Position numbers and translations under genes: made by a program. The notes under the pieces were generated by a model. That model saw only the letters and a program-made list of their open reading frames with translations, was not told the DNA's origin and ran no database searches. A DNA stretch of 9,401 nt, taken from assembly GCA_905236405.1 (NCBI GenBank), contig CAJOQB010000002.1, forward strand, positions 1 through 9,401. Direction: 5' to 3'. The first letter of the stretch is position 1; each line of letters begins with the position of its first letter. Origin of the DNA: an uncultured Bacteroidales bacterium (GTDB lineage Bacteria > Bacteroidota > Bacteroidia > Bacteroidales > P3). Below are positions 1 to 6,297 of the stretch, piece after piece.

Positions 1-141
1 CAACAACGATGTCTTTCCCGCACCGCTTTTGCCAATCAAATAAACAAACTCTCCTGGGTGCAACTCAAAGTTCACGTTGGTCAACAAAGAGCCTTCTTCA
101 TGACTGATACTCACATTCTTTAATCTAATAATCTCGTCCAT
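1..141 (-). CDS. ftsE: FtsE-like ABC transporter ATP-binding protein, N-terminal fragment
   Basis: Only the first 47 codons are present; the gene runs off the left edge. The product starts MDEIIRLKNVSISHEEG and reaches a Walker A P-loop, GKSGAGKTS, at about residues 37-45, preceded by ELHPGEFVYLIG, which is typical of ABC ATPases. The order N-terminal strand, 'LTNVNFELHPGEF', then P-loop resembles Bacteroidota FtsE proteins. FtsE pairs with the membrane protein FtsX at the division site, where the complex controls peptidoglycan hydrolases. The ATG at 141 is the only sensible start in frame. No strong Shine-Dalgarno site is visible, which is common in this phylum. The ABC signature and Walker B motifs lie outside the window, so another small ABC family (for example LolD-like) is possible. 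Confidence 0.72.
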   Translation of the reverse strand, partial: MDEIIRLKNVSISHEEGSLLTNVNFELHPGEFVYLIGKSGAGKTSLL

Positions 142-163
142 TAGGCATATAGTTTTGGTAATG

Positions 164-171
164 CAAAACTA
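164..171 (-). promoter_or_regulatory. candidate -7 box for the FtsE-like gene
   Basis: The minus strand reads TAGTTTTG, an exact match to the Bacteroidetes -7 consensus TAnnTTTG. It would place the transcript start about 15-20 bases before the ATG at 141. No TTTG lies at the expected -33 position. The same octamer occurs inverted at 150-157, so the two form an 8-bp inverted repeat with a 6-base loop. That could instead be an operator or a coincidence. Confidence 0.4.
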
Positions 172-260
172 CAAATAATAGTGTATTGTACCTCCCCCAC
201 CCTACGGAAACTTTTCACCCACATTATGTTGATAAAGACACGACGCGTGGGGAGCAAAAA

Positions 261-536
261 TTATTTCTGTGATTGTTTCTTTTTTGGCAGATTGCCACAT
301 TCCTCCAACAATTCCTTGTTCACCTCGAGCGGGTGATAGTGCGGAGCCGAGTCGCATTTGTCGTAAACAGTCTTGGCACACACACAACCCGACCGCTCGC
401 CCGTATAAGGGTCGATGGAAGAGCAATGGCGCTTGAATTCGCCGTTTTTCTTCAAGAGCATCTTGATAGCGATTCCCGCGAAGCTAAAGCCAACTATCGC
501 TATGGAGATAAGGATGACAATAAGGACTGTTTTCAT
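261..536 (-). CDS. small Cys/His-rich single-pass membrane protein
   Basis: The product is 91 residues. One hydrophobic segment at about residues 4-24 (a signal anchor or uncleaved signal) is followed by a basic stretch, KKNGEFKRH. The rest is polar, with cysteines at 38, 51, 53, 61 and 80 and an HYH at 66-68. The CVC pair and HxH suggest metal binding or disulfides, but I recognise no named domain. It resembles the short 'membrane or secreted protein' entries common in Bacteroidota. The ATG at 536 gives the membrane segment right at the N-terminus, supporting that start. It follows the tRNA-Asn terminator by 34 bases on the same strand with no clear promoter of its own, so it may depend on read-through. 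Function unknown. Confidence 0.72.
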   Translation of the reverse strand: MKTVLIVILISIAIVGFSFAGIAIKMLLKKNGEFKRHCSSIDPYTGERSGCVCAKTVYDKCDSAPHYHPLEVNKELLEECGNLPKKKQSQK

Positions 537-570
537 CTATCAATGGTAACCATTTTAGAGTAGAGCATAT

Positions 571-600
571 AAAAAAGCGCCGTGTTACTTGCACAGCGCT
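571..600 (-). terminator. rho-independent terminator after tRNA-Asn
   Basis: On the minus strand AGCGCTGTG, a 7-base loop and CACGGCGCT form a 9-bp stem with one G-U pair, followed directly by TTTTTT. It lies 34 bases downstream of the tRNA 3' end. There is no T-run on the plus-strand side, so it acts in the minus direction. Confidence 0.8.
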
Positions 601-633
601 CCCCTTAAAACTTTACCCTTTAAACTTTTTTTG

Positions 634-707
634 CTCCCCAAGCAGGACTTGAACCTGCGACCCCCTGATTAACAGTCAGGTGCTCTAACCAACTGAGCTA
701 TTGAGGA
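634..707 (-). tRNA. tRNA-Asn(GTT)
   Basis: The 74 bases fold as a standard cloverleaf. The acceptor stem pairs TCCTCAA with TTGGGGA (one T-G pair), the D stem is GCTC/GAGC, and the anticodon stem CCTGA/TCAGG encloses the loop CTGTTAA with anticodon GTT. The T arm is GCAGG-TTCAAGT-CCTGC and the discriminator base is G. CCA is not encoded; the next bases are CAA, so CCA must be added enzymatically. A consensus promoter lies just upstream and a terminator downstream, so this is a transcription unit of its own. Confidence 0.97.
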
Positions 708-736
708 AGATGATTTCTATCGCTCAAAATCGGGTG

Positions 737-768
737 CAAAAGTACTCACATTTCCCGATATGGCCAAA
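737..768 (-). promoter_or_regulatory. Bacteroidetes-type promoter of tRNA-Asn
   Basis: On the minus strand there is a -33 TTTG (768-765), a 20-base spacer and a -7 box TACTTTTG (744-737), an exact match to TAnnTTTG with the usual spacing. The predicted start falls about 20-25 bases before the mature tRNA 5' end at 707. This is the clearest promoter in the window and supports the phylum assignment. Confidence 0.75.
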
Positions 769-815
769 TTTTTTTTTACAATTTCTTCTCCTCCATCAAT
801 TCATATCGCTATCTA

Positions 816-1727
816 TCATTCAATTGCATACTTCAAATTATCCACTATATCGGAAGCCATAAGGGTACACATTGCCTGCTTTTCCACAGCCAAATCGGAA
901 GATTTGCCATGCAGAAAAGCACCCATACGTGCTATTTCATAGGGTGTCGGCAAGAGGCTTTCCCTGACACCGTGTCGACGTTGTGCCTCGCACTGGGTGG
1001 ACAATCCGAGCAATATGCCTGTCAACACATCGCCCGAACCCGCTGTCGCCATACCCGCATTGCCCGTGGAATTGTAAGAATAATGGCCGTCGGGCGAGGC
1101 AATCAAAGAGCGATGTCCCTTGTGGATCAGCACAATGTTTTTTTCTTGTGCCATTTGCAACACCGCGCTGGAACGACGTGCCGAGGTGGCGAACAATTCT
1201 TCCGGCGGTTCCAAATGACGACTCCACAGACGGTCAAACTCCCGTGCATGGGGAGTCAATATCGACATATGAGGAAGATACTCCATCAGCATGCCCTTGT
1301 GCATCGACAACAGGTTGAGTCCATCGGCATCCACCACCAAGGGCAATGGCTGCTGTCTCAACTGATTCAGCAGAAGACGAAACGCCGAAAAACTCATCGA
1401 ATCCGTTCCCAACCCCGGCCCCACCGCGATAGCATCATAACGGTTCAGATCGGGTGGACATTGTACAAGACATTCGCCTCCAGCGTCGATGCTGAGCATT
1501 GCCTCGGGAACAGCCGTCTGCATGATTTCCACACCGCATCGCGGTACATGCACCGTCAACAACCCGACACCGCTTCGCAAGCACGCCTTGGCCGCCAACA
1601 CAGCCGCTCCCATCTTGCCAAACGAACCCGCCACAAGCAACGCATGACCGTAGTGTCCTTTGTGGCTGTCGGGATCTCGGTTCACCAAAAAATCAGGCAA
1701 TCTGGGTTGTATTTCGTCTACTACCAT
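816..1727 (-). CDS. nnrD: ADP-dependent NAD(P)H-hydrate dehydratase
   Basis: The enzyme dehydrates the damaged S form of NAD(P)H hydrate back to NAD(P)H using ADP, a cytoplasmic metabolite-repair reaction. The 303 residues carry the ribokinase-like family motifs in order: KGHYGHALLVAGS (23-35), GPGLGTD (103-109), DADGLN (133-138), LTPHAREFDRL (157-167), a KG pair at 203-204, and the phosphate-binding and catalytic stretch GNAGMATAGSGDVLTG (222-237) with the expected catalytic Asp233. The length matches stand-alone enzymes such as B. subtilis YxkO. Many Bacteroidota carry it as the C-terminal half of a fusion of about 500 residues with the epimerase NnrE; here the epimerase half is absent. The start at 1727 lies 4 bases after the stop of the lipoprotein gene, suggesting translational coupling. 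Confidence 0.93.
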   Translation of the reverse strand: MVVDEIQPRLPDFLVNRDPDSHKGHYGHALLVAGSFGKMGAAVLAAKACLRSGVGLLTVHVPRCGVEIMQTAVPEAMLSIDAGGECLVQCPPDLNRYDAIAVGPGLGTDSMSFSAFRLLLNQLRQQPLPLVVDADGLNLLSMHKGMLMEYLPHMSILTPHAREFDRLWSRHLEPPEELFATSARRSSAVLQMAQEKNIVLIHKGHRSLIASPDGHYSYNSTGNAGMATAGSGDVLTGILLGLSTQCEAQRRHGVRESLLPTPYEIARMGAFLHGKSSDLAVEKQAMCTLMASDIVDNLKYAIE

Positions 1728-1731
1728 AATA

Positions 1732-2760
1732 TTACTTCACAGCACGTTCGTCAACCAGCAACTTGTTATCCTTATGAACCTGCAGACGGATGGTGTCGTT
1801 GCGATGGACATCAGTCACTGAATAGACATAGCCTTTGTTGTTGAAAGAATAACTATCATTTGCCTTGCTATAGGTACCGCCATACAGCACCAAATCGGGT
1901 TTGGCGCCATGCGCCTTGCAGTCCTTCCATGCAGCATAACGGAATGCCGTATCGGTATCGTCCATGCGGTCGATACGGACACGGTATTTCGCTGTCACAA
2001 ACTCACATTCCATCTCTTGATAGTCTTTCAGATACTTGTTGAGACCTTGACGAGGAGCATTGGCATTTTTCAGCACAAACTTGCCACCGTCAAACTGGTA
2101 TACAGCATAGCGATCGGTGGGCACCTCGCCCACATAAGTGGCCAGGACGTGGGTCATCTCGCTATAGGTGGCACCACATCGCAACACGAATGGATAGAGT
2201 GCCACCGGATAGGCGTTCTTGTAGTAACTGAAAGAGGTGGCGATGTCGTCTTTGGCCACGGGACAAGAGCCATCGACAATCGACACCCGATGTATCGAAT
2301 TGCTGTCGGGAGCAAAGGCTATCAGTTCGCCATAACAGTTGTCTCCCTGCTTGCGGTCGAAGCACGATGCCAGATAATATTTCTTGCCATTGCGGCATTG
2401 AACGGTGAAGAGACGTGTAACCCAATAGTTTTTCCCACCACACGAAAAGAAATCGAACACTGTGTCCACCCGTCCCAACGAATCCACAAACAGGCAGCGG
2501 TTGGTGGCTTTGAGTTCCTTGACACCATTATCGATAATCTGACTTTCTATCAATACCTTTCTGTCTTTTGACAACAGATAGTGGACTCGGTCGTTCGTCG
2601 AATCAGGCAAAGCCAGCAACGTATTAGGTATGGTGTCGGACACCATTGCCGTGCTGTCCGTCATCGAATCAGTCACCACATCCTCACCTCGACCGCCACA
2701 TGCCATCATGGCACCCATCATCATCATGGACAACAGCCATCTCGTCAAATGCCTTTTCAT
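1732..2760 (-). CDS. putative lipoprotein of unknown function
   Basis: This 342-residue protein has a lipoprotein signal peptide: MKRH, a Met-rich hydrophobic core at residues 8-19, then MMAC with Cys21 as the likely lipidated residue. A Ser/Thr/Asp-rich linker (about 22-45) leads to a mostly beta-predicted body with at least eight further cysteines, several in pairs (for example SCFDRKQGDNC). I recognise no domain. I chose the ATG at 2760 over the in-frame ATG at 2772, because GGGAGG lies 4 bases before the former and the signal peptide then begins normally. It follows the 141-residue gene by 13 bases and precedes nnrD by 4, so the three are probably one operon. It is expected in the outer or inner membrane facing the periplasm or surface. 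Confidence 0.82.
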   Translation of the reverse strand: MKRHLTRWLLSMMMMGAMMACGGRGEDVVTDSMTDSTAMVSDTIPNTLLALPDSTNDRVHYLLSKDRKVLIESQIIDNGVKELKATNRCLFVDSLGRVDTVFDFFSCGGKNYWVTRLFTVQCRNGKKYYLASCFDRKQGDNCYGELIAFAPDSNSIHRVSIVDGSCPVAKDDIATSFSYYKNAYPVALYPFVLRCGATYSEMTHVLATYVGEVPTDRYAVYQFDGGKFVLKNANAPRQGLNKYLKDYQEMECEFVTAKYRVRIDRMDDTDTAFRYAAWKDCKAHGAKPDLVLYGGTYSKANDSYSFNNKGYVYSVTDVHRNDTIRLQVHKDNKLLVDERAVK

Positions 2761-2773
2761 CACGCCTCCCATA

Positions 2774-3199
2774 TTATTTCAAAAGAAACGACACCACAGC
2801 ACTGTCGTTCTTCAACACGATATCCTTTACATCGATTTGTCGCAACGTTTTGTGAACCTCTTCAATCTGCCCCAAGTGAACCACCAATCGGTTATGGTCG
2901 CGAGGCTCTATAAGATTCTTATACTTGGATCGGCCGGCAGCAGCCAACAAACTTTTGATAGCCACCGACACCACGGCACCCTGTGCAGCATACGTCAAAT
3001 GAAGGTCTTCCCCCTTCAGCTCTTCAATCGTGGCGTCGATATCCACCCGTTTCTGCACCTTGCCCACGATGGGTAGTTCGACAGCAGCGTCGTAACCCAC
3101 CCTTACTGTTTTAGCGCCCACGGCTTTGAGCGACACCACCTGGCCGCTTTTCTCTTTGATGATTGCCGAAGCTTCCGACAAAGGTAAATTCAGTATCAT
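2774..3199 (-). CDS. conserved-looking hypothetical protein, 141 aa
   Basis: I do not recognise this family. The 141 residues have no signal peptide or long membrane segment. The sequence alternates short beta-like stretches (VVSLKAVGAKTVRVGYDAAVEL) and amphipathic parts with many charged residues, ending VVSFLLK, and has no cysteines. This suggests a small soluble beta-rich cytoplasmic protein. The ATG at 3199 is preceded by A/T-rich sequence without a Shine-Dalgarno site, as is usual in Bacteroidota. It is the first gene of the probable operon with the lipoprotein and nnrD. No TAnnTTTG box lies in the 67 bases separating it from the deaminase gene upstream, so it may also be reached by read-through. 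The clean ORF and tight spacing support its being real. Confidence 0.7.
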   Translation of the reverse strand: MILNLPLSEASAIIKEKSGQVVSLKAVGAKTVRVGYDAAVELPIVGKVQKRVDIDATIEELKGEDLHLTYAAQGAVVSVAIKSLLAAAGRSKYKNLIEPRDHNRLVVHLGQIEEVHKTLRQIDVKDIVLKNDSAVVSFLLK

Positions 3200-3224
3200 A
3201 ATGTGTATATTTTATTGTTTTCTT

Positions 3225-3248
3225 GAGAAAAGAACGAGCAACGTTCTT
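3225..3248 (-). terminator. weak candidate terminator after the deaminase gene
   Basis: On the minus strand AAGAACG, a 5-base loop and CGTTCTT form a 7-bp perfect stem, followed by TTCTC rather than a clean T-run. It lies 18 bases past the deaminase stop. The tail is poor, so partial read-through into the next gene is likely. Confidence 0.35.
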
Positions 3249-3266
3249 AATTATTGCATTCCCTGT

Positions 3267-3776
3267 TCAATACTCCTTCTTGTCGGCCTTCTCGCTCCAC
3301 AGATGGAAGGTATGGATGGCTTCGTCATGCAACAACGGGGTGATGGGCACCGTTCGTTTGTCCATCGGACGATCCAATTCTTCGTAGATGAAGTCGTCGG
3401 CAAAGTCGATGTCGTGGGCATCCTTGCGGGTGTTGCCGTAGAAGATGTGTCCAATGCGAGCCCAATAGATGGCACCCAGACACATGGGGCACGGTTCACA
3501 CGAGGAGTAGATGGTGCAGCCGCTTAGGTCGAAGGTGCCCAATAAACGACATGCCTCACGGATGCAGTTCACCTCGGCATGGGAGGTCGGGTCGTTGTCG
3601 ATGGTGACGCTGTTCGACCCTCGGGCGACAATCTCGTTGTCTTTCACGATGACGGCACCGAAAGGGCCACCGCCGTTGTTGACGCTCTCGTCGGCCAACC
3701 GGATGGCCTCACGCATGAAGAGCCTGTCTTGTTCCGTTATCTGGACATCCCTCCTTCTGTCCTCTTTTTCCATCAT
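3267..3776 (-). CDS. guaD: guanine deaminase-type nucleoside deaminase
   Basis: This is a 169-residue zinc-dependent cytidine-deaminase-fold enzyme. The zinc site is HAEVNCIREA (His66, proton-shuttling Glu68) and PCPMC (Cys96, Cys99). Compared with tRNA adenosine deaminases, it has the longer C-terminal half typical of B. subtilis-type guanine deaminase: GAIYWARI (101-108), a TRKDAHDIDFADDFIYEE region with Asp119, and the C-terminal end ADKKEY. Guanine deaminase converts guanine to xanthine and ammonia in purine salvage. Substrate choice within this family is not certain from sequence, so cytosine or other base deamination remains possible. Two ATG codons start the ORF (3776 and 3773); the first is used here. 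It lies 9 bases downstream of the DUF1232 gene and is probably co-transcribed with it. Confidence 0.87.
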   Translation of the reverse strand: MMEKEDRRRDVQITEQDRLFMREAIRLADESVNNGGGPFGAVIVKDNEIVARGSNSVTIDNDPTSHAEVNCIREACRLLGTFDLSGCTIYSSCEPCPMCLGAIYWARIGHIFYGNTRKDAHDIDFADDFIYEELDRPMDKRTVPITPLLHDEAIHTFHLWSEKADKKEY

Positions 3777-3785
3777 GCAAACAGA

Positions 3786-4100
3786 TTACAGAGACCACTT
3801 GTCCAAGAGTTCGTCTGCCATTTTCTCGATGTCAGGCGTGACGTTGTTTTTCACCCGCTTGTAGGCAAAAGCTATCGCAGCTGCCTCGTCGGCCCACCCG
3901 AGGATGGGTATTCGTTTGGCGGAAATCAAGTCAATAGGCAACAGCAGATAGGCCAATGCCGCATAAACGATGTATTTGTCTTTTTTGGGAGTGGCGGGGT
4001 CAGCCAGCACATAATAGAGGATGACAGCAGGGCGACCTACCGTGCGGCCCACTCGTCTGGCGTAATGACCCAAGTTGTTGAGAAGAATCGATGTATCCAT
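3786..4100 (-). CDS. DUF1232 (YkvA-type) small membrane protein
   Basis: The 104 residues include the DUF1232 core: DPATPKKDKYIVYAALAYLLLPIDLIS at about residues 34-60, in which the 'hydrophobic run then P-I-D-L' is the family hallmark, followed by GWADEAAAIAFAYKRVK. One or two short hydrophobic segments (about 24-33 and 43-58) suggest association with the inner membrane. The molecular function of this family is not established. The gene starts at 4100 and heads a minus-strand unit, with the deaminase 9 bases on. It is divergent from sufB across a 153-base spacer. I found no TAnnTTTG box for it on the minus strand. Confidence 0.88.
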   Translation of the reverse strand: MDTSILLNNLGHYARRVGRTVGRPAVILYYVLADPATPKKDKYIVYAALAYLLLPIDLISAKRIPILGWADEAAAIAFAYKRVKNNVTPDIEKMADELLDKWSL

Positions 4101-4191
4101 TGTCTTTATGTTTTCTTTATGCTTTGGATAACGACGGATTGTTCTTGTTATTGCCTTGTGACATCAGAGCAGTTAAAAAGTCACATACTTT

Positions 4192-4224
4192 TTTCTGCCG
4201 TACGTGCTTTTTTGTGTATTTTTG
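4192..4224 (+). promoter_or_regulatory. candidate promoter of sufB
   Basis: TATTTTTG at 4217-4224 is an exact match to the Bacteroidetes -7 box TAnnTTTG. A T-rich TTTC at 4192-4195, about 21 bases upstream, is an imperfect -33 element. The transcript would start near 4231, about 20 bases before the ATG at 4254. Confidence 0.55.
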
Positions 4225-4253
4225 CAACTCGCTACAAGCAGATAAACATCCTT

Positions 4254-5702
4254 ATGGCCGAAGATCAAAACAATATCATACAAGAGGTTACGAACGAAGA
4301 ATACAAGTGGGGGTTCGTCACCGACATCGAGACAGAGACCATTCCCAAGGGACTTAACGAGGACGTTGTGCGTCTCATCTCCCAGAAAAAAGGGGAGCCC
4401 GAATGGCTCCTCGAGTTCCGTCTCAAAGCCTTCCGTCGTTGGCAACAGATGGAGGAACCCGACTGGGGTCATCTGAAATACGACAAAGTCGACTACCAAG
4501 ACATCATCTACTACGCCGCTCCCAAGCCACGCGAACAGAAAAAGAGTCTCAACGAGGTGGACCCCGAACTGTTGGAGACCTTCAACAAACTTGGCATCAG
4601 CCTCAGCGAGCAGAAGATGCTCACCGGTGTGGCTTACGACGCCATTATGGACAGTGTCTCGGTGAAGACCACCGCCAGCTCCCTGCTCGAGAAAGAGGGT
4701 ATACTTTTCTGCCCCATCAGCGAGGCGGTGAAGAAATACCCCGACCTCGTTCGTCAGTATTTGGGCAGCGTGGTGCCTGCCGGCGACAACTTCTTTGCCG
4801 CCCTCAACTCGGCTGTCTTCAGCGACGGCTCGTTCTGCTATATCCCCAAAGGGGTTCGCTGCCCCATCGAACTCAGCTCCTATTTCCGTATCAACGCCGC
4901 CAAAACTGGCCAGTTTGAACGCACCCTTATCGTGGCCGACGAGGGTGCCTATGTCAGCTATATGGAGGGATGCACCGCTCCCCAACGCGACGAGAACCAG
5001 CTGCATGCCGCCATCGTCGAGATTGTGGCCATGAAAGACGCCGAAGTCAAATACTCCACCGTGCAGAACTGGTACCCGGGCGACAAGCAAGGACGGGGCG
5101 GCATCTACAACTTCGTCACCAAACGCGGCATCTGCAAAGGGTCGCACTCCAAGATATCGTGGACACAGGTCGAGACGGGTTCCGCCGTCACTTGGAAATA
5201 CCCCAGCTGCATCCTTCAGGGTGACGACTCCACCGCCGAGTTCTACTCGGTGGCCGTCACCAACAACTACCAGCAAGCCGACACCGGCACCAAGATGATA
5301 CACATCGGCAAGAACACCCACAGCACCATCATGTCCAAGGGTATCAGCGCCGGCAAGAGCCAGAACTCCTATCGCGGATTGGTCAAAATCAACAAGAGTG
5401 CCGTCGGTGCCCGCAACTACTCGCAATGCGACTCGCTGTTGTTAGGCGACCAATGCGGCGCCCACACCTGGCCCTATATCGACGCCCACAACTCCACCGC
5501 CATCCTCGAGCATGAGGCCACCACCTCCAAGATTTCCGAAGACCAGCTTTTCTACTGCCAGCAACGCGGCATCAGCACCGAGAGCGCCGTCGGTCTTATC
5601 GTCAACGGCTATGCCAAAGACGTGCTCAAGAAGCTGCCGATGGAGTTTGCCGTCGAAGCACAGAAACTGCTCAGCATCAGTCTCGAGGGAAGTATCGGAT
5701 AA
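4254..5702 (+). CDS. sufB: Fe-S cluster assembly scaffold protein SufB
   Basis: SufB is the central subunit of the SufBCD scaffold, on which iron-sulfur clusters are built in the cytoplasm from sulfur delivered by SufS. The 482-residue length fits the family (E. coli 495). The C-terminal core NYSQCDSLLLGDQCGAHTW is clear, with Cys392 matching the sulfur-accepting E. coli Cys405, and the EHEATTS stretch has Glu421 matching E. coli Glu434. The end VEAQKLLSISLEGSIG is also typical. The open frame extends upstream to 3579, but that part is antisense to two other genes; the ATG at 4254 gives the standard N-terminus MAEDQNN and sits about 30 bases after a -7 box. Unusually, the next gene is an RNA methyltransferase, not sufC. 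Codons are strongly C-ending, as in the next two genes. Confidence 0.97.
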   Translation: MAEDQNNIIQEVTNEEYKWGFVTDIETETIPKGLNEDVVRLISQKKGEPEWLLEFRLKAFRRWQQMEEPDWGHLKYDKVDYQDIIYYAAPKPREQKKSLNEVDPELLETFNKLGISLSEQKMLTGVAYDAIMDSVSVKTTASSLLEKEGILFCPISEAVKKYPDLVRQYLGSVVPAGDNFFAALNSAVFSDGSFCYIPKGVRCPIELSSYFRINAAKTGQFERTLIVADEGAYVSYMEGCTAPQRDENQLHAAIVEIVAMKDAEVKYSTVQNWYPGDKQGRGGIYNFVTKRGICKGSHSKISWTQVETGSAVTWKYPSCILQGDDSTAEFYSVAVTNNYQQADTGTKMIHIGKNTHSTIMSKGISAGKSQNSYRGLVKINKSAVGARNYSQCDSLLLGDQCGAHTWPYIDAHNSTAILEHEATTSKISEDQLFYCQQRGISTESAVGLIVNGYAKDVLKKLPMEFAVEAQKLLSISLEGSIG

Positions 5703-5725
5703 TACCTGTAAACAGCAAGAGGACG

Positions 5726-6265
5726 ATGAAGAAACGCTCCATGGACGATCTTGGACGCATCAGCGTCGAACAATTCAAGGCTGCCGACAAGCTGCCCTTG
5801 GTTGTGGTGCTCGACAATGTTCGCAGCCTCAACAACATCGGCTCCGTCTTCCGCACCAGCGACGCTTTCCGTATCGACCGCATCTGTCTCTGCGGCATCA
5901 CCGCCACACCGCCCCATCGCGACATCCACAAGACGGCATTGGGTGCCGAAGACTCGGTCACTTGGCAGTACTATGAGCACACCGCCGACTGTCTCGCCCA
6001 ACTGAAAGCCGAAGGCTACCAGATTTACGCCGTCGAGCAGGTCGACGAGAGCCTGTCGCTCGAGCAGTTCTCCACCCAGCGTCCCACCGCCGTCATCTTC
6101 GGCAACGAAGTCGACGGTGTCGACGAGACGCTGCTCCCCCTCTGTGACGGATGCCTCGAGATACCGCAGTACGGCACCAAGCACTCGCTCAACATCAGCA
6201 TCGCCGCCGGCATCGTCATCTGGGAGCTCTGGCGACAACTCTCCCCTACCCATCCCCTTCAATAG
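5726..6265 (+). CDS. SpoU/TrmH-family RNA 2'-O-methyltransferase
   Basis: The 179 residues show the three motifs of SPOUT-fold RNA ribose methyltransferases. Motif 1 is NVRSLNNIGSVFRT (31-44) with the conserved Arg43, motif 2 is VIFGNEVDGV (123-132), and motif 3 is CLEIPQYGTKHSLNISIA (143-160) with Asn156. These build the knotted S-adenosylmethionine site. The N-terminal RNA-binding domain found in the 23S rRNA enzymes is lacking, so this is a minimal member, closer in size to TrmH/TrmL-type tRNA enzymes. The RNA target cannot be read from sequence. The ATG at 5726 is preceded by AAGAGG at good spacing, one of the few real Shine-Dalgarno sites here. It lies 23 bases after sufB and is probably co-transcribed. 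Confidence 0.92.
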   Translation: MKKRSMDDLGRISVEQFKAADKLPLVVVLDNVRSLNNIGSVFRTSDAFRIDRICLCGITATPPHRDIHKTALGAEDSVTWQYYEHTADCLAQLKAEGYQIYAVEQVDESLSLEQFSTQRPTAVIFGNEVDGVDETLLPLCDGCLEIPQYGTKHSLNISIAAGIVIWELWRQLSPTHPLQ

Positions 6266-6297
6266 AATATTGTTTCATCCACCAAATAACATCGAAC

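Noticed and set aside
909..1844. 311-residue plus-strand ORF opposite nnrD
   Set aside because: Antisense shadow, rich in His/Arg/Gln with no domain; nnrD motifs on the other strand are clear.
4157..4185. TGTGAC...GTCACA dyad in the DUF1232/sufB spacer as an operator
   Set aside because: Arms of only six bases with a 17-base spacer are easily expected by chance, and the site does not line up with a core promoter element.
3579..4253. In-frame upstream extension of sufB that would make a 707-residue protein
   Set aside because: The added part is antisense to the deaminase and DUF1232 genes and has no family resemblance, while the ATG at 4254 gives a normal SufB N-terminus behind a promoter.
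4173..5426. 417-residue minus-strand ORF opposite sufB
   Set aside because: It is the shadow of C-ending codons in sufB; its Val/Gly/Asp-rich composition has no recognisable domain and SufB is unambiguous.
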